Positions 15,995 to 22,653 of a stretch of DNA of 29,249 nucleotides are shown one piece after another. Position numbers and translations under genes: made by a program. Position 1 is the first letter of the stretch; each line of letters starts with the position of its first letter. A model generated the notes under the pieces. That model ran no database searches, had not been told where the DNA came from, and worked only from the letters and a program-made list of their open reading frames with translations. Source of the stretch: a virus. The stretch spans positions 1 through 29,249 of IMG/VR virus record IMGVR_UViG_3300047377_000264; one strand, written 5' to 3'.

Positions 15995-17110
15995 TCAAGA
16001 CAAGGTGTGTCTTGAAGGAGATTCTTCGATGATTGAATTTTCCTGACAGGTCTTAATGAAGGATTCTGCCCTCGTTTTTTTCTGACCTCTTTCTGCCGTG
16101 TCGCCAATACTTTTGGCAATTTTGGCGAGGGGGATGGAAACGTGTTCCAATACTTGTTCGCTGTCCATCCCAAAGTCCTTGGCGAGTTCAATAAATTTTT
16201 TCTGGTCAGTAATATTTCTCCTACCCGCCATTTTCTTCAGCCTCAAATTGGGGAACTCAACACCCTCTTGCGCTAGTTTAATCGCCCTCTTCTTGAATCC
16301 ATCCGCCCAATTCGTCACAATTTTTTGGATAGCCCATAACTGTTCGATCACTTCGGGGTCTGTTGTTGAATCAAGATCGACATCAGGAAGTTGTGGGTTT
16401 ATCTTTTTAGCTACTTCCACAACTAGTCCACCTAGTGCGGGGCAAACACCCTCATACTTGCAGAAGCGACAATTCACGGTTGGAGTCAATTCTTCTAAAC
16501 TTGGAGTTCCGTTTTCCCACTTAGGTCGAACTCGTTCAGCTTCTAGAATGACTGAAGAGAGATCATCAATTAGGTCTTCAAGTTCGCTACGCTTAAATGT
16601 GTCTGATAAAATTTCATTTCGTTGTGGGATGAAGAACACGAAAGTAATTTCTTCCAACTCGGGGAATCTTTGGAAACACCCTACTGTATATGCACGAGCT
16701 TGATAATTATCTTTTGGGGTGTCGATGACACTAATCCCCGTCTTGTAGTCTATTAATACCCCTTCTTTTTTTCCAAAGATTGAGAGGTGATCACAAGTTC
16801 CAAACGTCGAGGTTCCTTTTAGTTCTATGTCGAGAAGGATTTCAGAGTGAGTTTCAGTCAGTTCCCTATCATCGTAGTTTTTTAAATACTCCGTTTGGTC
16901 TGCGATGATCTCTTCGTAGATTGAAATCTCTTGTTCACTCTGGAGATTGGAGGGATCTAAAATTTCGATGGCTTCGTGTATGCGAGTTCCCATCTCCGCC
17001 GCCGGATTGGTTCCTTCGCGACCTTTATATCCCGCACATCCCGCGCAGTATTTTAGAGACGATGGGGAGAACTCTGCGTGTCCTCTGTCAGCATGGTCTG
17101 GTGTTTTCAT
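15995..17110 (-). CDS. Cas4/RecB-like PD-(D/E)XK nuclease with Fe-S cysteines (DUF2800-type)
   Basis: Numbered from the ATG at 17110 (371 residues); an in-frame TTG at 17146 would add 12 residues. The motifs are: SPSSLKYCAGC (Cys22, Cys25), GTRIHEA (His45), FGTCDHLS (Asp107), VLIDYKTG (Asp121, Lys123) and QARAY (Gln137, Tyr141). A C-terminal Cys cluster CRFCKYEGVC (Cys214, Cys217, Cys223) completes a likely 4Fe-4S site. This is the layout of RecB/Cas4/AddB-like exonucleases and of the phage DUF2800 family. It probably degrades or resects DNA during phage recombination. The neighbours are RuvC-like and SSB-like genes, which fits a recombination module. Confidence 0.85.
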   Translation of the reverse strand: MKTPDHADRGHAEFSPSSLKYCAGCAGYKGREGTNPAAEMGTRIHEAIEILDPSNLQSEQEISIYEEIIADQTEYLKNYDDRELTETHSEILLDIELKGTSTFGTCDHLSIFGKKEGVLIDYKTGISVIDTPKDNYQARAYTVGCFQRFPELEEITFVFFIPQRNEILSDTFKRSELEDLIDDLSSVILEAERVRPKWENGTPSLEELTPTVNCRFCKYEGVCPALGGLVVEVAKKINPQLPDVDLDSTTDPEVIEQLWAIQKIVTNWADGFKKRAIKLAQEGVEFPNLRLKKMAGRRNITDQKKFIELAKDFGMDSEQVLEHVSIPLAKIAKSIGDTAERGQKKTRAESFIKTCQENSIIEESPSRHTLS

Positions 17111-17155
17111 CAGACGGACTGTGGGGCAGACCAGAAATTTGGTCAATAAGTTTTT

Positions 17156-17641
17156 TCAATTTTTTTGCACACCCCTGTAATAAAGGGCAACAAGGAACGC
17201 ATCAACCATTCCATCATGGGGTCTACGACATCTTTTATTCTTCAGCCAGCACTCTGCGGGAGCCAGTTCTTCAGCTTTAGCGAGAGCAACTTGTTTAGTC
17301 ATTCCTTTAGGTCTAAAACCTAGCATGGTCTTTTGCCATTTGTGGACCGAAATTCTTTGGACATCATAGTCGTTGGCTTCAGCCATACCTACAATTTTAC
17401 CAAAAGAAAGCGCCATAGATCTTACTGCTTGGGAACTCTTTGCATGAGCGAGGGGTTCTTCGATAGCAATTGTGAAAGGAGTGTTCAGATCGAGAATCCA
17501 TTCTTTAATAACACGAGTATCTACCTCTCTTTTTTTAGCCACCCACTTCGTAGGCATCGCGATCTTGTCTATGACAGACCCATCAAATTTAGAAACGGCA
17601 CAGAGACCCCCATCTAGTCCGTTATCAATTCCGATTATCAA
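17156..17641 (-). CDS. ruvC: RuvC-like Holliday junction resolvase (161 aa)
   Basis: RNase H-fold nuclease. The acidic residues are in place: Asp6 (GIDNGLDG), Glu61 or Glu62 (IAIEEPLA), and Asp143 and Asp147 (PHDGMVDAFLVA). A KWQKTMLG basic region lies between. The length matches bacterial RuvC (about 170). It would cut branched replication and recombination intermediates before packaging. The start is a TTG (17641-17639) that overlaps the stop of the upstream gene (TTGA), so translation is probably coupled. The next gene (nuclease) starts 46 bases downstream. Confidence 0.88.
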   Translation of the reverse strand: MIIGIDNGLDGGLCAVSKFDGSVIDKIAMPTKWVAKKREVDTRVIKEWILDLNTPFTIAIEEPLAHAKSSQAVRSMALSFGKIVGMAEANDYDVQRISVHKWQKTMLGFRPKGMTKQVALAKAEELAPAECWLKNKRCRRPHDGMVDAFLVALYYRGVQKN

Positions 17642-17871
17642 AACAAATTCAAAGTAATTATTAAGCCGTTCCCTTCTGCGGGAGCGTAGACAAATACATT
17701 TTTTGGTAAGGCTTGTAAAAAGAAAACTTCTTTTGCGTTCGATGGATTGACTCGGTAGAACGATCCCTCAAGTTGCTTTATCGTGAAGTAAAAATCATCC
17801 TTCTCATAATCTTCTTTCCTGATGATTACCTTGGGATCACTAACAAGCTCTTTCTTTTTAAATAAGGTCAT
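17638..17871 (-). CDS. Hypothetical protein (77 aa)
   Basis: A small mixed alpha/beta protein with charged N-terminal residues and a hydrophobic beta-looking C-terminal end (FLQALPKNVFVYAP, then LIITLNLF). I recognise no motif. It is coupled to the upstream gene by a TAATG overlap and to the RuvC-like gene downstream by TTGA, so it is part of the leftward operon. Function unknown. Confidence 0.65.
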   Translation of the reverse strand: MTLFKKKELVSDPKVIIRKEDYEKDDFYFTIKQLEGSFYRVNPSNAKEVFFLQALPKNVFVYAPAEGNGLIITLNLF

Positions 17872-18200
17872 TACTTTTCTACAATACTAGTGTCTAAAAA
17901 ACAGGGCGCACTCGGTCCTAAGTCGGCATCAATAAGCTGAGAAAGGGCGAACTTGGCATCTTGTTCCGTAAGTCCATGCTCTTCTTGCAGTAAAGTGCTT
18001 GCGATAGAACTACTATAACAGGCTATGGGAGGACCAGTCGCTAATTCAACAATACCAACTAGTGCTTCTTCAAGCTGATGGAAGAATATTACTTCGGCAA
18101 AACCAGTCTCTCTGTAATCATCTGAAGTAAGAGACCTTTTATGATAAGGGTCTTTCTTGGGGTTATAGTCCCATGAAAAGTTTTCAAAGTTATTTATCAT
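17871..18200 (-). CDS. Hypothetical protein (109 aa)
   Basis: The ATG at 18200 is chosen over a TTG three codons upstream. The N-terminus is rich in Asn, Asp and Tyr. A helical core follows (FAEVIFFHQLEEALVGIVEL, ASTLLQEEHGLTEQDAKFAL). No known motif is seen. It overlaps the end of the small-terminase candidate by 11 bases and the next gene by TAATG, so all three are likely translated from one mRNA. Confidence 0.65.
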   Translation of the reverse strand: MINNFENFSWDYNPKKDPYHKRSLTSDDYRETGFAEVIFFHQLEEALVGIVELATGPPIACYSSSIASTLLQEEHGLTEQDAKFALSQLIDADLGPSAPCFLDTSIVEK

Positions 18201-18780
18201 TGGATTCAATATCTATTACAGTTCCATTACCCCTATCCGCTTTTTTATTATTTAGAATGGAAATATCAATCTGCATTCTACTCGACCCTCCTCCTGTCTT
18301 AGAGTTAAGACCTAAGTTCCGCCGGATAAGCTGGTCTAATTCCGAAAGTTCTCGGACATTCTTTGGGCCTTTTAAGTTATTCATGTTGTCCCGAAGAAGT
18401 TTAATTCCGGCTGCTGCGATGTAGTGCTGATATTTCTCAGCGGGACTACTTTGACTTTCAGCGATCTCCATCATTGTCTCATCTTCTTCTAAGCGAGCAT
18501 CGTGCTTCGCTCTGAGAACAGCTTCGTCAGTCATGTTCTCCAAGTTCTGTTCAATTTTATCACCTAACTCATCGACAGGTTTTTCATTTGTGTCATTGTC
18601 TTCGGTCTTAACAGTCATATCCAACCCATTTTTTCTGGCTGGAATTCCTTTCTTTTTGAACCATCTTCGCACCGTCCCCGCATGAACCCCCAACTCTTTG
18701 GCAATAGAACTGGTTTTCCAATCTAAATTGTAAAGTTGGACGGCTCGGTCTTGAATGTCTTGTTTGGAATTGATACCCAT
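18190..18780 (-). CDS. Putative small terminase subunit, helix-turn-helix (196 aa)
   Basis: Residues 9-45 form a helix-turn-helix (DRAVQLYNLDWKTSSIAKEL, then GVHAGTVRRWFKKKG). An acidic linker follows, then a helical part (EKYQHYIAAAGIKLLRDNMN) and an end with LDQLIRRNLGLNSKTGGGSS and QIDISIL. N-terminal DNA-binding helices, a helical oligomerisation region and a flexible end next to the large terminase gene fit a TerS that recognises the packaging site. Oddly it lies on the opposite strand, diverging from terL and leading the replication operon. A transcription regulator is the main alternative. The upstream leader is A-rich without a Shine-Dalgarno sequence. Confidence 0.6.
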   Translation of the reverse strand: MGINSKQDIQDRAVQLYNLDWKTSSIAKELGVHAGTVRRWFKKKGIPARKNGLDMTVKTEDNDTNEKPVDELGDKIEQNLENMTDEAVLRAKHDARLEEDETMMEIAESQSSPAEKYQHYIAAAGIKLLRDNMNNLKGPKNVRELSELDQLIRRNLGLNSKTGGGSSRMQIDISILNNKKADRGNGTVIDIESNDK

Positions 18781-18798
18781 TTTTTTCTGTTCTATTGT
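18770..18798 (+). promoter_or_regulatory. Candidate promoter for the large terminase gene
   Basis: TTGATA (18770-18775), a 17-base spacer and TATTGT (18793-18798) lie 11 bases before the ATG at 18810. The -35 element is inside the start of the divergent HTH gene. A protein bound here, for example the HTH protein itself, could affect both directions. Confidence 0.4.
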
Positions 18799-18809
18799 TT
18801 TTAATAATT

Positions 18810-20597
18810 ATGGCTTTAAAAGAACAAAGGAGCAAGCAGTTACTCGAACCCAGAATTGATCCGGCTAGTAAGAAAATGGACGTTGGGGGTTTTCAGCTTC
18901 CTCCCACTAGTCTAATAACCGCACTTCTTTACGGGTTCGCTAACCATGAATCGGTTGTTGCTAAAGAATATTACTTTTGGAGGATCTGCGATGAGTTGTG
19001 GAATCACGATGAATTGCCAGACAAACTATGCGTTCGCCACCCTTGGGCGGAAATGATGATTAAAGCAGCACTCGAAAACAAATACCTCGCGATTGGAGGG
19101 AGTGCTTCGTCAGGAAAATCTCATATTATGGCTGCTTGGGGAATCGTAAATTGGTTGTCCCAACCTCAAGACACGCTTGTTCTTATGACTTCGACCACGC
19201 TTCGTGAAGCTCGAAAACGAATCTGGGGTAGTGTGATGTCTCTCCTAACCGTGATTGAGGGCGCACCAATCAAGATACGCGATTCAATTGGAAGTGCCTC
19301 TTACGTTAATGAGAAAGGAACACTCATTGAGAGGGCGGGGTTGTCTTTGATCTCAGCGGAGAAGAGTAAAACTAAAGAAGCTGTTGGCAAATTCATTGGT
19401 TTAAAACAAGCGAGGGTGATCCTTATCGGAGACGAATTATCAGAATTGTCAGAAGCTATTTTGAACGCTGGTCTCACAAACCTGTCTAAAAACCCCTCAT
19501 TCCAGATGATCGGGATGAGTAACCCCAACTCAAGATTTGATGCGTTTGGAATATGGTCCACTCCAAAAGACGGTTGGGATAGTGTCGATACAAATACTGC
19601 CGACGAATGGGAAACAAAATGGCATGGCAAATACATTCGACTAGATGGCGAGAGATCACCAAACATTATAGCTGGAGAGGTTATATATCCGTGGCTCCCC
19701 ACCCAAGAAAAACTTGACGAAGATAAGGCGCTATTGGGGGTTGAGAGTCGGGGGTATATGCGAATGGTTCGGGCAGTATTTTTTGATAGCGACGAAACCA
19801 CTGGCATCTACACAGAAAATGAACTGACTTCTAGTGGTGCTTTGAATAAAGTGAACTGGCAGGGAAACACCGTAAATCTAGCGGGTCTGGACCCGAGCTT
19901 CACCAATGGGGGTGATCGAACGTGTCTAGCTTTAGCTAAATGTGGGTATGACACTACTGGTCAGTATGTTATAGAGTTTGGAAAAATCATTCATTTAAAT
20001 GACGATGCCACAAATAAAGCCGTTCCACGAACCTATCAAATCGTTGAGCAAGTCCAGAAAGAATGTAAGAAGCACGGTGTGCTACCAGAGAATTTAAGCG
20101 TGGATGCCACGGGTGCTGGAGCGCCTTTCTGTGATGTGCTTGCTGGACAGTGGTCAAACAAATTTATGAGGATTTCTTTTGGCGGAAAGGCTAGTGACAA
20201 GCGTGTTAGCGCAAATAGCTCTAAAGTCGGGACTGATTTGTATGTCAATCGTGTGTCGGAGCTATGGTTTGTGGGAAAAGAATTGATGCGAACCAAACAA
20301 ATCTTTGGGATTGAGTCGGAACTAGCTCAAGAAATGACATCAAGAAACTACGACATGGTGAAGAGTGGGAGTCTCCGAATGAAGATTGAATCTAAACCGG
20401 AGTTCAAAGCTCGCTTCGGAAGGAGTCCAGACCTCGCTGACGCAGCGTTTCTTGCCCTAGATTGTGCTAGGCAGCGGCTTGGTTTAGTTGCGGTTGATCC
20501 CCCTGATACATCAAATTCTGTAATGCCTCACCGGAGGACTACTATAAAAAACTTAAGTAGTGCTTTGCAGAACAGTGAGACTACCCTCATTGATTGA
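18810..20597 (+). CDS. terL: Large terminase subunit (TerL)
   Basis: 595 residues from the ATG at 18810; a TTG at 18795 adds five residues and is less likely. The ATPase part has Walker A GGSASSGKS (96-104), Walker B VILIGDE (203-209) and a coupling-type MIGMSNPNS (233-241). The C-terminal nuclease has an RNase H-like acidic set: Asp361 (LAGLDPSF), Asp432 (LSVDATG), and Asp541/Asp544 (SPDLADAAF). The protein cuts concatemeric DNA and drives it into proheads. It opens the rightward late block and diverges from the small-terminase candidate. The start is preceded by TTTTTAATAATT with no Shine-Dalgarno sequence. Confidence 0.93.
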   Translation: MALKEQRSKQLLEPRIDPASKKMDVGGFQLPPTSLITALLYGFANHESVVAKEYYFWRICDELWNHDELPDKLCVRHPWAEMMIKAALENKYLAIGGSASSGKSHIMAAWGIVNWLSQPQDTLVLMTSTTLREARKRIWGSVMSLLTVIEGAPIKIRDSIGSASYVNEKGTLIERAGLSLISAEKSKTKEAVGKFIGLKQARVILIGDELSELSEAILNAGLTNLSKNPSFQMIGMSNPNSRFDAFGIWSTPKDGWDSVDTNTADEWETKWHGKYIRLDGERSPNIIAGEVIYPWLPTQEKLDEDKALLGVESRGYMRMVRAVFFDSDETTGIYTENELTSSGALNKVNWQGNTVNLAGLDPSFTNGGDRTCLALAKCGYDTTGQYVIEFGKIIHLNDDATNKAVPRTYQIVEQVQKECKKHGVLPENLSVDATGAGAPFCDVLAGQWSNKFMRISFGGKASDKRVSANSSKVGTDLYVNRVSELWFVGKELMRTKQIFGIESELAQEMTSRNYDMVKSGSLRMKIESKPEFKARFGRSPDLADAAFLALDCARQRLGLVAVDPPDTSNSVMPHRRTTIKNLSSALQNSETTLID

Positions 20598-20622
20598 CTT
20601 TCTCTTGAAAATACCTTAAATT
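20594..20622 (+). promoter_or_regulatory. Candidate sigma70-like promoter after terL
   Basis: TTGACT (20594-20599), a 17-base spacer and TAAATT (20617-20622). It has the same -35 and spacer as the site at 7741. The -35 begins inside the last codons of terL. The predicted transcription start falls at the ATG at 20629, again suggesting a leaderless message. Confidence 0.45.
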
Positions 20623-20628
20623 TAAACT

Positions 20629-21543
20629 ATGTCATTCCTGCAAAATCTTTTAACGGGCGGAAAAGAGGCAGCCGAAAGCATCGGCTCTGGGTTTTCACAA
20701 GGCGCTCAGAGATTAATCTCCGCTTTTGATGAGCAAAAACCTATTAGGAAAAAGGACCGGAAGTTCTTAAATAACTTGGATCGTAGGGCGATTGAATCTC
20801 TTTCAGCAGAGAAGGCGCTGGATAGAAGGGTCGGTTTGAGGGATGATATAACAAACGCTTTTAAATTGAGAGATCCTGATGCGCGGGAGGCAGAACTAAG
20901 TCGTATTAGAGAAATGGGTATTGATCCTGACGGGGACTTTGGGATTGACGAAGGGGCAATGGATCGTGAGATCCTTGAAGAGCGTAGGAATTTTGTTGGG
21001 TCGAGGATAGAAAAAATGCAAGCTAATAGAGATGCGAAAAGAGCGAAACAGAAAGCTGATTATGATGACTTCTTTGCTAGGGTTAACAGTCGTGGTGGGG
21101 GTCGCGTTGGGGAAAAGAGGAACGTCTACTCAAGACAAGGGAAACTAAGACTAGCTAAACGGTTACGAAAAGATGGGTTTGGTAGAGCAGCAGAAGCTGT
21201 CGCATTAGACTATGCCCGTTCACCAGAAGCTTCCGCTCCCGCAATTATGACACCAGAGCTGCGAGCTAAGATGGATAGGGATGCAGCTACCGCTGCTGAA
21301 ATACGAAGTATGAACGATGGTTATACACAACGATTAATCCGCTTATCGGACGAAGAACTCCGAGGAGGTGGGCGAAATCGTAACAGGCGAAATTTTAACG
21401 GGGGAAATCGTAACGGGGGAAATCGTAACGGGGGAAATCGTAACGGGGGAAATCGTAACGGGGGGAATCGTGACCTTGTTCAGCAGTTTCGGCAGCTTCT
21501 AGGAGCTGGATCTAATAACAACCGCCGCAACCGCCGCCGATAA
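20629..21543 (+). CDS. Charged helical virion-region protein with Gly/Asn/Arg-repeat tail (304 aa)
   Basis: Unrecognised family. The N-terminus has a short amphipathic segment (FLQNLLTGGKEAAESIGSGF). The middle is highly charged and helical, rich in Arg, Asp and Glu (NRDAKRAKQKADYDDFFARV). The C-terminus is a very basic, low-complexity tail of five NGGNR repeats (residues 257-281) and a run of Asn and Arg. The tail looks able to bind nucleic acid. Its position between terL and a giant inner-virion-type protein suggests a packaged or ejected protein, or an assembly factor. The stop overlaps the next start as TAATG. Confidence 0.65.
   Translation: MSFLQNLLTGGKEAAESIGSGFSQGAQRLISAFDEQKPIRKKDRKFLNNLDRRAIESLSAEKALDRRVGLRDDITNAFKLRDPDAREAELSRIREMGIDPDGDFGIDEGAMDREILEERRNFVGSRIEKMQANRDAKRAKQKADYDDFFARVNSRGGGRVGEKRNVYSRQGKLRLAKRLRKDGFGRAAEAVALDYARSPEASAPAIMTPELRAKMDRDAATAAEIRSMNDGYTQRLIRLSDEELRGGGRNRNRRNFNGGNRNGGNRNGGNRNGGNRNGGNRDLVQQFRQLLGAGSNNNRRNRRR
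21397..21471 (+). repeat. 15-bp tandem repeats, five units
   Basis: The unit AACGGGGGAAATCGT occurs four times without change from 21397 to 21456, then once as a one-base variant (21457-21471). It encodes NGGNR. The identical units suggest recent slippage expansion in frame. Confidence 0.92.
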
Positions 21544-22607
21544 TGTCTGAATTTAATTTTGAGCGAGACATCGCACCCGAAAGAAACACCTTTGGGTTTA
21601 CGGGAACAGAATCTGCATTCGCAAATGCGAAAGCTGATCAACAGATCATGCCCCAACTTGACTTGATGATCAAGTTGCGGGGACAACTAAGGCAAGAAAG
21701 AGCTGCTGATCTTGCATACGAGACGAGCATTTTTGATTTCAAGCAAAGAAAAAGAATGCTTCGTGATGAGAGGGAAGCGGACCAAAGAGCCGAAGACCTA
21801 TTGGGTCAAATTCAAATGACCGTTGAAGACGACCAGCTTAATCCTTTTGAGCGGCAAGAACAACTAAGTCTTATCCAATTGCAAAACGCCGACACGTTCG
21901 CTAATAGCAAAGTCGCGCAACAATCTTTACTCGCAGCGGGTAGATACCTTGGGTCTCAGATGCAGCAGAGAAATGAAAAACTATCTCGCAATCTAAGAAG
22001 AAAAGAAGAGCGAAGGAGAGCTGCTGACACGACAGGATTAGATGCTAATACTATTTTTAGAATGGAGTCGGAAGAACAAGTCGAAGACTTGAGACAATCT
22101 TATCGCGATCCAGATTCTGCTGGGGGTAAAAAACTCACGGCAAGGGAAAGAGCTAATCTTAGGAACGCTGGTTTTGCGGTAACTAAAAATATTGAGGACC
22201 GTGAGAAACAGGAGAAAAAAGAACGAGAGTCTAGGGAATCTCAAATATTTAATAATGAGGTAGCCATTGCGGAGACAACTCTTGAGCAAGTGAAAGATCT
22301 TCTTAGACAAGTAGCAGTCGATAAAAAGTTGAATGAGGACAGTAACGTAGATTTTGAAGCCTCATATGGTGGTCTTATACTTCCGAATGGGGAGTCTCTC
22401 AAAGTCCCAGAGAATGTCTCAGATGTTGCTGCTGCACTACAAAAACAATTACAAACAATCCGTTCTAATACCTTACGAGATATCGGGCAAAAACGTAGGA
22501 AGCGAAATAAATTTTTGATGGGCAACGATCCTACAGGAACCCCTACAGGAACCCCTACAGTAACTCCTACAGGAGATCCAGATCCAGAGGACATTATGGG
22601 CAGTTGA
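21543..22607 (+). CDS. Charged coiled-coil protein, possible ejection or assembly protein (354 aa)
   Basis: Helical and highly charged over residues 30-260, with long coiled-coil-like stretches (FKQRKRMLRDEREADQRAED, then LSRNLRRKEERRRAADT). A smaller mixed segment follows (GGLILPNGESLKVPENV), and the C-terminus is a Pro/Thr repeat tail (TGTPTGTPTVTPTGDP) encoded by 12-base DNA repeats. No enzyme motif is seen. The coupled start and its position just upstream of the giant protein suggest that the two act together, perhaps as ejected inner-core proteins. This is inference. Confidence 0.65.
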   Translation: MSEFNFERDIAPERNTFGFTGTESAFANAKADQQIMPQLDLMIKLRGQLRQERAADLAYETSIFDFKQRKRMLRDEREADQRAEDLLGQIQMTVEDDQLNPFERQEQLSLIQLQNADTFANSKVAQQSLLAAGRYLGSQMQQRNEKLSRNLRRKEERRRAADTTGLDANTIFRMESEEQVEDLRQSYRDPDSAGGKKLTARERANLRNAGFAVTKNIEDREKQEKKERESRESQIFNNEVAIAETTLEQVKDLLRQVAVDKKLNEDSNVDFEASYGGLILPNGESLKVPENVSDVAAALQKQLQTIRSNTLRDIGQKRRKRNKFLMGNDPTGTPTGTPTVTPTGDPDPEDIMGS

Positions 22608-22632
22608 ATAACACTCCCTAATAAAAACTAAT
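22604..22632 (+). promoter_or_regulatory. Weak promoter candidate before the giant gene
   Basis: TTGAAT (22604-22609), a 17-base spacer and ACTAAT (22627-22632) lie in the 46-base gap before the ATG at 22654. The match is poorer than at the other sites and the region is A-rich, so a chance match is quite possible. Confidence 0.22.
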
Positions 22633-22653
22633 ACCTAACATATTGCTTCTGCT

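Noticed and set aside
15964-16191. 75-residue minus-strand frame near the heptamers
   Set aside because: It overlaps the nuclease C-terminus in another frame, is basic and low in information, and would run through the heptamer leader.
16098-16703. 201-residue open frame on the plus strand
   Set aside because: It is antisense to the Cas4/RecB-like gene, whose motifs are intact. Its Ser-rich composition is typical of a shadow frame.
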